Shown here: in pieces, positions 1 to 8,471 of the stretch | How positions within the stretch are numbered: position 1 is the first letter of the stretch | Layout: each line of letters opens with the position of its first letter | NCBI GenBank assembly: GCA_035649495.1 | Contig: DASRJL010000092.1 | Span: forward strand, 62,001-126,000 | Direction: 5' to 3' | DNA from: SG8-41 sp035649495 | GTDB taxonomy: Bacteria > Pseudomonadota > Gammaproteobacteria > Burkholderiales > SG8-41 | DNA: 64,000 nucleotides | The notes under the pieces: model-generated | Seen by the model: only the letters and a program-made list of their open reading frames with translations | Databases searched by the model: none | Told to the model about the DNA's origin: nothing | Program-made: the position numbers and the translations under genes

Positions 1-801
1 GTCTACGGGCGCATGACAGGCTGGGGCCAGAGCGGTCCGCTCGCGCACGCGGCGGGTCACGATCTCAACTACATCGCGCTGACGGGCGCGTTGCATGCGA
101 TCGGACGCAGGGGCGCGGCGCCGACCCCGCCGCTGAATCTCCTCGGCGACTACGCCGGCGGATCGCTCTACCTCGCGATGGGAATTCTTGCAGCCATCAT
201 CGAGGCGCGCCGGTCCGGGCACGGGCAGGTCGTCGACTCAGCGATCGTAGACGGCACGGCATCGCTTCTGACTTCGGCGTTTGGCATGTACGGCGCGGGG
301 CTCTTCTCTCTCGAGCGGGGAACGAATTCGCTCGATTCAGGAGCGCACTACTACGACGTCTACGAATGCGCCGACGGCGAGTGGATCTCCGTGGCGGCGA
401 TCGAAGAGCGCTTTTATGCCGAGCTTCTGCGTATCCTCGGTATATCGCCCGGGGAAATCGGGACACAGCGGGACAGGAAGAACTGGGCGCGCGGCAAAGA
501 GCTTTTCGCGCGCGCTTTCAGGTCGAAGACGCGTGACGAATGGTGCAGGCTCCTCGAAGGTACCGATGCGTGCTTCGCGCCCGTGCTCAGCATGGCCGAG
601 GCGCCGCTCCACGCGCAGGTCAAGGCGCGGAAGACGTTAATCGAGGTGGGCGGTATCGAGCAGCCGGCGCCGGCGCCGCGCTTCAGCCGCACCCCCCCTG
701 ACAAGCCGACGCCGCCCGAGGCGCCGGACGCCGACCGCGCACTCGAAGGCTGGCTCGCGCCGGAGGAGATCGGTGCACTGAAGAGCTCGGGCGTCTTGTA
801 G
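1..801 (+). CDS. Alpha-methylacyl-CoA racemase-like CaiB/BaiF family protein (5' truncated)
   Basis: Class III acyl-CoA transferase-fold protein. The closest match by motif is alpha-methylacyl-CoA racemase, which epimerises 2-methylacyl-CoA thioesters for branched-chain acid degradation in the cytoplasm. The frame is open from base 1, so the N-terminus lies outside the window; 266 residues and the stop (TAG) are visible. In the visible part H20 (AAGHDLNY) and D50 (LLGDYAGG) are 30 residues apart. This matches the His126/Asp156 catalytic pair known for mycobacterial MCR and favours racemase over CoA-transferase. The DNA just downstream carries a methyltransferase remnant, with a 3-base gap. 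Confidence 0.85.
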   Translation, partial: VYGRMTGWGQSGPLAHAAGHDLNYIALTGALHAIGRRGAAPTPPLNLLGDYAGGSLYLAMGILAAIIEARRSGHGQVVDSAIVDGTASLLTSAFGMYGAGLFSLERGTNSLDSGAHYYDVYECADGEWISVAAIEERFYAELLRILGISPGEIGTQRDRKNWARGKELFARAFRSKTRDEWCRLLEGTDACFAPVLSMAEAPLHAQVKARKTLIEVGGIEQPAPAPRFSRTPPDKPTPPEAPDADRALEGWLAPEEIGALKSSGVL

Positions 802-804
802 CGC

Positions 805-1255
805 ATGGCGAGGTGGCTCAAGCGAACCCCCGCGCACACGTTCTTCCTGTGCCCTCTGATCGTCGTTGCATTCGAGCTCGCGCTCAACCAGGGAGGACTG
901 ACCGTGGTGCCCTGGGGCATCCCGCTGCTGGGGTTATCTGCAATATCTTCTCGTGGGGAGTTACCGGTTGCCGCGTGCAGGCGGAACTGCCGGCATGGAT
1001 GCCATGCCGGAGCGTATCGTCGCCGCAGGCCCGTATCGCTACACGCGGAATCCGATGTACCTCGGCCACCTCATCTTCATGACGGGACTCGTCGTTACGT
1101 TCTGGTCGTGGTTCGCGCTCATTCTGCTGGTTGCCCGCGCAATCTGGTTCCAGCGACGGGTTCTGCACGACGAGGCGCGGCTCGAGCGGGTATTTGGCGT
1201 CGAATATTCCGCCTATCGCGCGCGGGTAAAGCGCTGGATCCCGTTCGTCTTGTAG
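805..1255 (+). pseudogene. Isoprenylcysteine carboxyl methyltransferase/PEMT-family membrane protein, frameshifted
   Basis: Two overlapping reading frames together make one small integral-membrane methyltransferase. The first half starts at ATG 805 and gives a hydrophobic helix ending PWGIPLLG. The second half, in the +1 frame, gives WGYLQYLLVGSYRLPRAGG, then GPYRYTRNPMYLGH (the SAM-binding signature of the ICMT/PEMT family) and a C-terminal EYSAYRARVKRW. The frame switch falls at about 922-934, near a GGGG run, and needs a 1-base insertion or 2-base deletion. Without the shift the protein would be about 150 residues, normal for the family. It is either a recent pseudogene or a sequencing/assembly error; everything except one site reads well. 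Confidence 0.7.
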
Positions 1256-1284
1256 TAATACCTGACGCGACGTTCGATCGGGTC

Positions 1285-1581
1285 CTATAAGTCCAGCACG
1301 AGCGTCGGGGTCTTCGCCCGCGAGCAGCAGATCATCATGGTCTTCCCCGCTGCCTTCTCGGCGTCGTTCAGGACCAGGTCGCGGTGATCGGGGACGCCCT
1401 CGAGTACGCGCGTCTCGCACGTCCCGCACACGCCTTCCATGCAGGAGTACGAGGGATTGAAGCCCTCGTCGATCAACGTCTCGAGGATGGTCCTGCCTTC
1501 CTCGACGAACACGGTGCGGTTCGATTTCGCGAGCACGACCGTGAAGCCGCCGGCGTGCACCGGCTCTTCGGTGACACTCAC
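1285..1581 (-). CDS. Stand-alone plant-type [2Fe-2S] ferredoxin
   Basis: 98-residue ferredoxin, an electron carrier presumed to serve the Rieske oxygenase two genes upstream. The ligand pattern C47-x4-C52-x2-C55 (SCMEGVCGTC), with a fourth Cys at 85 or 86, is typical of plant-type [2Fe-2S] proteins. It resembles the C-terminal ferredoxin domain of VanB/phthalate dioxygenase reductase, but no flavin or NAD domain is present. The start is GTG at 1581, whose last two bases belong to the TGA of the preceding RidA gene (GTGA overlap), so translation is probably coupled. Its transcript converges on the frameshifted methyltransferase 30 bases away. Confidence 0.85.
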   Translation of the reverse strand: MSVTEEPVHAGGFTVVLAKSNRTVFVEEGRTILETLIDEGFNPSYSCMEGVCGTCETRVLEGVPDHRDLVLNDAEKAAGKTMMICCSRAKTPTLVLDL

Positions 1582-1952
1582 GACGCTCGAACGATGAAAT
1601 CCATCTCGACCAGCGCGCCGCGCGTAAGGCTCGTCACGCCTACCACGGTACGCGCCGGGAGCGACGCCTCGCCCAGGCACGCGAGGTACGCCTGGTCCAC
1701 GCGCTCGATAAGCCGCTCGAAATCGACGAGATGGATCCGCACGAAAGCGAGGTTCCGGCGTGCGAGACCGGCGGATTGAAGAATCGCGTCTAGGTTGGCA
1801 AAGATCCTGCGTACTTGCGCTTCGACTTTCTCGGGCAGAGGCACGCGCTCGTTCGTGGGATCGACGGGACCCAGGCCCGAGACGAAGGCCAGTCCTCCCG
1901 CGACGACGAGTTCTGCCGCGAGCTTCGTCCCGGCGCCTGCGGAAACGGTCAC
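1578..1952 (-). CDS. RidA/YjgF/UK114 family protein
   Basis: 124-residue member of the RidA superfamily; archetypes deaminate reactive enamine/imine intermediates. The C-terminal signature PARTVVGV..LTRGALVEMDFI is intact. R101 is the conserved arginine that binds the substrate carboxylate in true RidA proteins, and E116 is also kept. The start is GTG 1952 in a GTGA overlap with the stop of the Rieske gene. Being sandwiched between an oxygenase and its ferredoxin suggests it processes an unstable product of that oxygenase, though this is inference. The gene could equally be a generic RidA paralogue. Confidence 0.85.
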   Translation of the reverse strand: MTVSAGAGTKLAAELVVAGGLAFVSGLGPVDPTNERVPLPEKVEAQVRRIFANLDAILQSAGLARRNLAFVRIHLVDFERLIERVDQAYLACLGEASLPARTVVGVTSLTRGALVEMDFIVRAS

Positions 1953-3361
1953 GCCTTGACCGCCGTTTTCTGCTCTGCCGCCCCGCCCTTGACGCAGCAT
2001 TCCTGCAGGATCTCGATGATGCGCGAGCGCGCTTTCTCGTCCCGCTGGCCGGGTGAGAGCCCTTCGATCTCGATGATCGCCTTCGCCGCGCGGTTCCCGA
2101 ATTCCCCCAGCACCTGGCGATCGGTGAGCGCGGCCGCATCGGGCAGCTTGAGGATCACTTCGTGACAGTACGTCTGAACCGGCTTGCCGTCTTGCGGGTG
2201 CCGCGGTATCGCCGGCACCTTCCCTTCGCGCATCGCGTTGATCGCGTGCGCCAGCATGCGGCGGATCAGCGCCACGCCGCGGTCGGTCGTGCCGAGGTGC
2301 TCGGCCTTGCGATTGACGATCGCCCCGGCGCTGACCATGGCATCGTAGTCCCCGGGCTCGCGCTGGCGCTCCTTGTACGGGCGCTCCGCGGTCTGACCGA
2401 TGAGGGGCAGTTTGTCGACGCCGTAGTCGTCGAGCGACCTGCTGCGCGGGGCGGAGCGCTCGTCCCAGTGCCCGGCGCCGATGTAGAACGCGCTGTGGTC
2501 GTCGATCGGCACCGCCCAGCGGGTGGTCGTCGCATGCGCGCGCACCGTCTCCGTCAGCGCCTTCCCCGCGCCCGAGGTGAACTGGGCGACGTTCGGCAGC
2601 ATCAGCTCGCCCGCGCGGATGAAGACCACGTCGTTCACCTTGCGCGTGGCCATCGACAGCATGCCGATCGGCGTCTCCGGAAAGTCGAGCACGGGCAGCA
2701 CCTTGAAGGCCTCGCCGAACTGCTCGCCGCTTTCGCTCATGATGGCGTGCAGGAACGCGTTGTGGATCGGGTCCGCCGCGTTCTCGACGATCTGGAGCCA
2801 GTTGCACGGCACGGTGATCCTGAACGGCGCGATGGTCGCGTCGGGATAACAGAGCGTGTCGTAGACCGGAAGCTCGGGCACCTCCTCGGGCGGGCCCATG
2901 CAGGCGAAGATGAGGCCGTGCTGCTCGCGGACCTGGTAGGCGCCCTGGCAGAAATTCGCCTTGATGCGGCTCGATGCGGGCTCGCCGGGCGTGTCGAGGA
3001 TCGTGCCGTCGACGTCGAAGTGCCAGCCGTGATAGCAGCAGCGGATCCCGCGCTCGGCAGGTATCCCGAACTCGAGGGATGCGCCGCGGTGCGGGCAATG
3101 CCGGTGGAGCAGCCCGAGGCGGCCGGACTTGTCGCGGAACGCGACGAGGTCCTCCCCGAGCAGCCGCACGGCGACCGGCAGCTCTTTCAGCTCGGACGAC
3201 AGCAGGAAAGGATGCCAGTAGCGGCGCAGGTACTCGCCGCACGGCGTGCCCGGACCGACGTGCGTGAGGAGCGTCTCGTCGCCGGCTTGCGGCCGGTTGT
3301 AATAACCGCCGTAGGGCAGCTTCTTCTGGGCCGCCGAGGGCGGTTTCTGTTCCTGTGTCAT
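1949..3361 (-). CDS. Rieske non-heme iron aromatic ring oxygenase, large subunit
   Basis: 470-residue oxygenase component of the phthalate 4,5-dioxygenase/VanA-like class. The N-terminal Rieske domain has C89-x-H91 (HRHCPHRG) and C108-x2-H111 (CCYHGWHF). The catalytic mononuclear iron site follows at N187-W, E193, D197, H200 and H205 (ENAADPIHNAFLH). The expected reaction is O2-dependent hydroxylation or demethylation of an aromatic acid; the substrate cannot be read from sequence. Start ATG 3361 was preferred to an upstream in-frame ATG at 3376 because GGAAGGAG lies just before it. It heads a three-gene operon with RidA and ferredoxin. A dedicated reductase is not in the window. Confidence 0.9.
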   Translation of the reverse strand: MTQEQKPPSAAQKKLPYGGYYNRPQAGDETLLTHVGPGTPCGEYLRRYWHPFLLSSELKELPVAVRLLGEDLVAFRDKSGRLGLLHRHCPHRGASLEFGIPAERGIRCCYHGWHFDVDGTILDTPGEPASSRIKANFCQGAYQVREQHGLIFACMGPPEEVPELPVYDTLCYPDATIAPFRITVPCNWLQIVENAADPIHNAFLHAIMSESGEQFGEAFKVLPVLDFPETPIGMLSMATRKVNDVVFIRAGELMLPNVAQFTSGAGKALTETVRAHATTTRWAVPIDDHSAFYIGAGHWDERSAPRSRSLDDYGVDKLPLIGQTAERPYKERQREPGDYDAMVSAGAIVNRKAEHLGTTDRGVALIRRMLAHAINAMREGKVPAIPRHPQDGKPVQTYCHEVILKLPDAAALTDRQVLGEFGNRAAKAIIEIEGLSPGQRDEKARSRIIEILQECCVKGGAAEQKTAVKA

Positions 3362-3507
3362 GGCAGCTCCTTCCATACCCGGCCGACGATAGTGCCTGCC
3401 AGTTTAAGTGGGGAGCGCATCCCGCGCCAGAGGCACCGGGCGCGCACACGGCAGCGATCGCGCGAAACGTCTACAATCGAACCCTCTGCCCCTGCACCCG
3501 GAAACCG

Positions 3508-4263
3508 ATGAAGAGACCGCTGAAGATCGCGCACACCTCCGATGTCCACCTGCACGACGGGGACGATGGCCAGCCCGTGCGCGATGCGTTTGCTCGCGTG
3601 ATCGATACCGTACTCGACTCCCGGTCCGATCTGTTCCTCATCGCCGGCGACCTGTTCGACCACAACCGCATCCAGGGCGACGTAATCGATTTCGTCTACG
3701 AGCAGCTCTCGCGCGTGCCCTGTCCCACCGTCATCATCGCCGGCAACCACGATTGCTGGGAGGAGCGCTCCGTGCTGCAGCGCATGGACTTCCGTCACGC
3801 CGGACATCACGTCACGCTGCTCGACGAAATCGAGGGCGTGCAGGTGGAATTCCCGGAGCTGCACGCGACGGTGTGGGGACGCTGCATGCTCGATCACGAC
3901 CGCACCAACAAGCCGCTCGCCGGGGCTCCGAAACGCAGGGGAAGCCTGTGGCACATCGGCATGGCGCACGGCCTTTACATGGACGAGCCGGAGTCGGACC
4001 GCTCCTCGCTCATCACGCCCCAGGAGATCGCGGATTCAGGCTTCGATTACCTGGCGCTCGGGCACGTGCACGTTCATCGGCAGATGCGTCACGGCAATAC
4101 GCTCGCCTGCTATCCCGGCGTGCCCGCCGCCTATTACGGAACGGAGCAAAGCGGGTGCATGACCCTGGTGGAGCTGACGCCGGGCGCGGGCGCGCGCGCC
4201 GTTCTCCATGAGCTCAAGCCACCAGCCGCGCGCAGGCGCAAGGCCAAAGCCGCGGGAAGCTGA
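3508..4263 (+). CDS. Calcineurin-like metallophosphoesterase (SbcD/YfcE-type)
   Basis: 251-residue protein carrying all the metal-ligand blocks of the calcineurin-like fold: D12-x-H14 (TSDVHLHD), GD48 (LIAGDLFD), GNHD at 79-82, a later H (GMAHGLYM) and GHVHVHR near the C-terminus. The family includes the DNA exonuclease SbcD and small phosphodiesterases; the length fits the latter. Start ATG 3508 is taken because the conserved beta-strand KIAHTSD begins immediately after it. It is divergent from the Rieske operon; a possible -10 (TACAAT, 3472-3477) lies in the shared 146-base spacer. Confidence 0.85.
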   Translation: MKRPLKIAHTSDVHLHDGDDGQPVRDAFARVIDTVLDSRSDLFLIAGDLFDHNRIQGDVIDFVYEQLSRVPCPTVIIAGNHDCWEERSVLQRMDFRHAGHHVTLLDEIEGVQVEFPELHATVWGRCMLDHDRTNKPLAGAPKRRGSLWHIGMAHGLYMDEPESDRSSLITPQEIADSGFDYLALGHVHVHRQMRHGNTLACYPGVPAAYYGTEQSGCMTLVELTPGAGARAVLHELKPPAARRRKAKAAGS

Positions 4264-4269
4264 ATTCCC

Positions 4270-5121
4270 TCAGGCTGGAGCGGGGGTAGCCGCGAGGAAG
4301 CGCTCTACGCTCTCCGCGAAGGCTTCAGGCTGATCGGTAAATAGACCGTGGCCGGCGCCTTCGATGCGCTCCACCGTGCAACGAGGCATGATCTCGGCCA
4401 TGCGCGCGGCCAGTTCGGGGCTTACCACGTTGCTGTGGCTGCCGTACTGGAGCAGCGTCGGCGTGGGAATGGACTTCACCATGCTCCACAAATCCACGCC
4501 AGTCGACCTTGACCTCGCCCCGCTCAGAAACCCGGGATCGTACTTCCAGGTGTAGCGCCCGTTGCCGGTCTCGCGCAGGCCGTGGCGCACGCTTTCCTCG
4601 ACGAGGTGACCGGGCGCGCGCGGCATCAGGCGCCTGAGATGGGCGAGGGCGGCCTCGCGGCTGTCGAATTCCCCGACGGACGTCCGCGAGTCATCAGGGA
4701 TCTCGCCAGGCGCGGCGGCCGCAGGGCGTCCCGGTGTGATGTCGACCAGCACCAGGCGCTCCAGCAGTTCGGGGTGACGGTGGGCAAACAGCATGGAGAC
4801 CCTGCCGCCCAGGGAATGCCCGATCAGGGTGAAGCGCGACAAACCCCGCTTTTCGACTACGGCACGCAGGTCGTCGTAGAAATTCTCCATCTGGTAGCCG
4901 TCCGCCGCTCCCCACCCGCTTTCCCCGTGTCCGCGCTGGTCGAGCGCGATGATGTGATAGCGGTCGCTGAACCTGCGGCTGAAATGGCTCCAGACATGGG
5001 CGTGCAGCCGGCTGCCGTGCACCAGCACCAGCGGGTGCCGCCCGTGATTGCCCCAATCCAGATGATGGAGCTTGACGGCGTCGCGGACTACGTAGTGGCT
5101 TTGGGGGGAGATCGATGTCAT
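4270..5121 (-). CDS. Alpha/beta-fold hydrolase
   Basis: 283-residue serine hydrolase of the alpha/beta-hydrolase superfamily. It has the oxyanion-strand motif LVLVHGS (31-37), then DQRGHGES, the nucleophile elbow GHSLGG with S103, and the C-terminal catalytic histidine in GAGHGLFTDQP. The substrate is unknown; related enzymes are esterases, C-C bond hydrolases or haloperoxidase-like proteins. The start is ATG 5121, directly before MTSISPQSHYVV. The open frame extends about 67 codons further upstream but that stretch has no family resemblance. It ends only 7 bases from the convergent phosphoesterase gene. Confidence 0.85.
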   Translation of the reverse strand: MTSISPQSHYVVRDAVKLHHLDWGNHGRHPLVLVHGSRLHAHVWSHFSRRFSDRYHIIALDQRGHGESGWGAADGYQMENFYDDLRAVVEKRGLSRFTLIGHSLGGRVSMLFAHRHPELLERLVLVDITPGRPAAAAPGEIPDDSRTSVGEFDSREAALAHLRRLMPRAPGHLVEESVRHGLRETGNGRYTWKYDPGFLSGARSRSTGVDLWSMVKSIPTPTLLQYGSHSNVVSPELAARMAEIMPRCTVERIEGAGHGLFTDQPEAFAESVERFLAATPAPA

Positions 5122-5340
5122 GGTTTGGGAGGGCGGCTTGTCTGCGCCGGACGATGTGTCAGCATGCAGTATCTGCCGGCGACGGCAAGCTGGCAACTGA
5201 TGACCGCGGGCTTCCACGACGGTTTCGCGACGGCGCACCGGCTGGCCGCCAGGCTCGTCTGCAGGGACGTTCGCTCTGCTAGTCTGGCAATGGCTCGACG
5301 GGCGCGATCTAGCCCGGAGCACGCATGCGTGCGGCGACGC

Positions 5341-6510
5341 TCAGTAAGCGAGCTGATACCGTCGCAGATGTCTGGAGAAGTCGCGCAGCGCAGCGATGCC
5401 GCTCGCCTCCGCGCGCTGGCACCAGTCTTCCAGCTGACTGACCAGTTGCTCCTTTGTGCTGCTCGAGCGCTGCCACAGTGCTGTCAGCTCGAGGCGCATT
5501 GAATGGACGGTGTATAGCGTCTTGCTGACCTTCAACGCTCCGGCAAGACGTTCGCGATCTGCCGGCGATAGCCTGTCCTCGTCGCTATGCAGCCAGCGTT
5601 TAAAGACACCCCAATCGACGCTCGCGACACGGCCACCGAGCTGCGCGATTTCGGCTTTGCAGGCTCGTTTCAGCGAGCGCCCGTATCTTGCCAGCACATC
5701 ATAACGACTCATGACGACGGCCTGCAGCGTGTCTTCATCGCACTGCGCCTTGGCTGCGACGAGCCGAACTTTGGGCGCGACTTTCTTGACGGTCGCTAGG
5801 CCGAACCAGGCCAACGTACGTATGTATAACCAGCCGATGTCGAATTCCCACCATTTGCTCGATAACCGCGCGGATGCGGGATAAGCATGGTGGTTGTTGT
5901 GGAGTTCTTCACCGCCGATCAGGATGCCCCAAGGCAGGATGTTACGACTTGCGTCTTCAGCCTGGAAACTGCGATAGCCGCAATAGTGGCCAACGCCATT
6001 GATCACGCCTGCTGCAAACACCGGCATCCAGATCATCTGCACCGCCCAGATCGTGAGCCCGATGAATCCGAAGAGCACGAGGTCGATCACCATCATCGTC
6101 CCGATCCCGAGTACAGAGTGCGATGAATACAGATTGCGCTCGATCCAGTCATCCGGCGTCCCCTGGCCAAACCTCTCCATGGTCTCTTTGTTGCGAGCCT
6201 CCATTTTGTAAAGCTCGGCGCCCTGCCACATTACCTTGCGGATGCCCCGTACCTGGGGGCTGTGCGGATCGTCCTCGGTTTCGCAACGCGCGTGATGCTT
6301 GCGGTGTATTGCCGTCCACTGCTTTGTCTCCATGCCTGTTGTCAGCCACAACCAAAAACGGAAGAAATGACTGACCGCGGGGTGGAGATCGAGAGCGCGA
6401 TGCGCCGAATGACGGTGCAGATAGATGGTCACGGCCGCGATCGTGACGTGCGTAAATATCAACGCTACGACGACGTAGCCCCACCAGGGCAATGGTATTC
6501 CGGAATACAT
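5341..6510 (-). CDS. Membrane fatty-acid (acyl-CoA delta-9 type) desaturase
   Basis: 389-residue integral-membrane di-iron desaturase that introduces a cis double bond into acyl chains. The three histidine boxes are complete: HRHSAH (32-37), HRKHH (69-73) and HNNHH in GGEELHNNHHAYP. Hydrophobic helices flank the boxes. After the catalytic core (about residue 260) there is a 130-residue soluble tail rich in Lys/Arg; total length is like Pseudomonas DesB-type enzymes, so the tail is not unusual. Start ATG 6510. The 222-base upstream spacer presumably holds its promoter, but no clear element was identified. Confidence 0.88.
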   Translation of the reverse strand: MYSGIPLPWWGYVVVALIFTHVTIAAVTIYLHRHSAHRALDLHPAVSHFFRFWLWLTTGMETKQWTAIHRKHHARCETEDDPHSPQVRGIRKVMWQGAELYKMEARNKETMERFGQGTPDDWIERNLYSSHSVLGIGTMMVIDLVLFGFIGLTIWAVQMIWMPVFAAGVINGVGHYCGYRSFQAEDASRNILPWGILIGGEELHNNHHAYPASARLSSKWWEFDIGWLYIRTLAWFGLATVKKVAPKVRLVAAKAQCDEDTLQAVVMSRYDVLARYGRSLKRACKAEIAQLGGRVASVDWGVFKRWLHSDEDRLSPADRERLAGALKVSKTLYTVHSMRLELTALWQRSSSTKEQLVSQLEDWCQRAEASGIAALRDFSRHLRRYQLAY

Positions 6511-6732
6511 GGGACTTGAGATCTTTCCCAGAGTTGGTCGGGTGCCTTCGTTTCACCCGATAGCGACGATCTCCTCTGTACTTGGAAGTGTGCCCGAAAG
6601 GGCGGCGATCCTGTGTCCGGTACCGTACATAGGGAGAGCCGCTGGAAAGTGCCGGGAACGTTACGAGGGTAGCAGTATACGCGTCCCGCGAAGGTAACGA
6701 CGGGGCGCAGACCGGCCCGGACGGGCTCCCGC

Positions 6733-8274
6733 CTATTCGCTGTCCCAGGGCGACTCGGCGACCGCGTTGCGCGCGCTGATGCGGCCGAAAGCGAGGCATT
6801 CGCCGATGTTCCCGGTTCCCTGGTAGAGGTAGCTGTAGATCGAGCCCAGCTCGCCGGCGCTGTAGAGCCGCGGTATCGGCGTGTCGTCCGGCCGCACGAT
6901 CTGCCCCCGCTCGTTGCGCCTCGGACCGCCTTGCGTGTTGAGCATCGAGGGGGAGAGCTCGATCGCATAGAAAGGCGGCTTCACGATCGGGATCAGCATC
7001 TTGCGGCGGCCGAACTCGGGATCCTTGCCGCCCTCGCAGCCGAGATTCCAGCGCCGCACGGTTTCCTCCAGCGCGCCGCCGTTCAACCCGATGGACTCTG
7101 CCAGGCCGGCGAGGCTTTCAGCGCGCTTTATCCATCCGCGCTTGAGCTCGGCACTGTTGTCTTCGCTCCATTCATAGCGCTCGACGATGCGCGCCCAGCC
7201 GCTCACCGGCTTCCGGTCGTACAGCGGCCCGCTCGCGTAGAGCGCGTGGTCGAAGACCATGAACATCGGACAGGGAACCGGCAGCGGCATCCACAGCCCG
7301 TTTCTCCTGACCTTGCCGTGCTTGGCCCGGTACTTCTCGTCGGCGAAGCGGTTGGCGTCCGGGCCGACGACGATCATGCCGCCGGGCAGCTCGTGGGAAA
7401 AGTGCAGCGGCGTCATGGAGAAGGTCGTCCTGTACTCCGGTACTTTCAAGGCCATCGATGGCCCCGCGTAGTTGTTCATGTGCCACAGGTCCGCGCCGAC
7501 CTGTTGCGCCATCCGGATGCCGTCCCCTTCGTTATGAGGCGACCCCGACGGGTAGCAGTAGGGCAGGCCCGGCAGGTAGTTCCTGATCATTTCCTGGTTG
7601 TTCTCGAAGCCCCCGCAGGTGAGGACGACGGCTTTGCGGGCTTTGACGTGTATGGCCCTGCCGTTCCGTTGGGCGCGTACGCCGAGTATTTCCCCGGTGA
7701 TGCCGTTTTGAATCAGCTCGCGACCCGGCGACTCGTAGAGAATCTCGATCGGCCGGCGCTTGACCGCCGACTCGAAGAACTGCCATGTCTTCGAGTATCC
7801 GAGGACGTCTCCGTTGTGGAACTTGTGGACGCAATCCGCTCCGGGGAGATCCGGAAACTCGATGCCTGCGGGCTGGTGCTGGTGCTCCTGGGGATCGCCC
7901 CCGATGCTGGCGACCCAGTCGTTGTTTACGCGGACTTCCTCGGCCCAGGTCCGTACCATTTGCTGCGGCACCGGGTAGCGCCCGCACAGCGCATTCAGGT
8001 AGGTGATCGCCTTGTCGACGTCGTTGACGTGCAGATAGCCTTGGCCGGCGATCCGGGTATTGCCGCCTTCCTCTCCTTCCGGCGCCTTCTCGAGCATCAG
8101 CACCCGCGCGCCCATGTCGTGGGCGGTGATCGCCGCCGCAGCGCCGGCGCCGCCGAATCCGACGATGACGACGTCCGCTTCCCTATCCCATTTCACCGGC
8201 ATCCAAGGACTCTCGCACGATTGAGCGTATTCTGCTTCCGGGAAGTGTAGCGTCTTCAGACGGTTGCTGGCCAC
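6733..8274 (-). CDS. FAD-dependent oxidoreductase of the fumarate reductase/ketosteroid dehydrogenase class
   Basis: 513-residue flavoprotein. The dinucleotide-binding motif VVIVGFGGAGAAAA lies at about 35-48, followed by an acidic strand end (MLEKAPEG). The C-terminal part has LYSAGELGS and GTGNIGECLAFGR, typical of FAD_binding_2 family enzymes such as flavocytochrome c fumarate reductase and 3-ketosteroid delta-1-dehydrogenase. No signal peptide or heme motif is present, so it is probably cytoplasmic. The start is uncertain: GTG 8274 gives the longest frame, but ATG 8202 (MPVKWDREADVV) is equally plausible. The substrate cannot be assigned. Confidence 0.82.
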   Translation of the reverse strand: MASNRLKTLHFPEAEYAQSCESPWMPVKWDREADVVIVGFGGAGAAAAITAHDMGARVLMLEKAPEGEEGGNTRIAGQGYLHVNDVDKAITYLNALCGRYPVPQQMVRTWAEEVRVNNDWVASIGGDPQEHQHQPAGIEFPDLPGADCVHKFHNGDVLGYSKTWQFFESAVKRRPIEILYESPGRELIQNGITGEILGVRAQRNGRAIHVKARKAVVLTCGGFENNQEMIRNYLPGLPYCYPSGSPHNEGDGIRMAQQVGADLWHMNNYAGPSMALKVPEYRTTFSMTPLHFSHELPGGMIVVGPDANRFADEKYRAKHGKVRRNGLWMPLPVPCPMFMVFDHALYASGPLYDRKPVSGWARIVERYEWSEDNSAELKRGWIKRAESLAGLAESIGLNGGALEETVRRWNLGCEGGKDPEFGRRKMLIPIVKPPFYAIELSPSMLNTQGGPRRNERGQIVRPDDTPIPRLYSAGELGSIYSYLYQGTGNIGECLAFGRISARNAVAESPWDSE

Positions 8275-8471
8275 TTCGGGTCCGCTGCGTGGAATCGGAA
8301 GACGGTCGTCAAGATCAGGATTTCCCTGACACGCGCTGTCGGCATTTCCCTACGCTACGACCTTTGTCCGATTGCCAGCCGTCCGAATCCATATGGCATA
8401 CTCCAGTAGCGCATGCTCATTCGGTTCAACACTGCCGGATGAGGCGGTTCGCGACACCGGAAGGGGGGGAC

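Noticed and set aside
5341..6510. Desaturase with an unusual C-terminal extension
   Set aside because: The total length is about that of known DesB-type bacterial desaturases, so the tail is probably ordinary.
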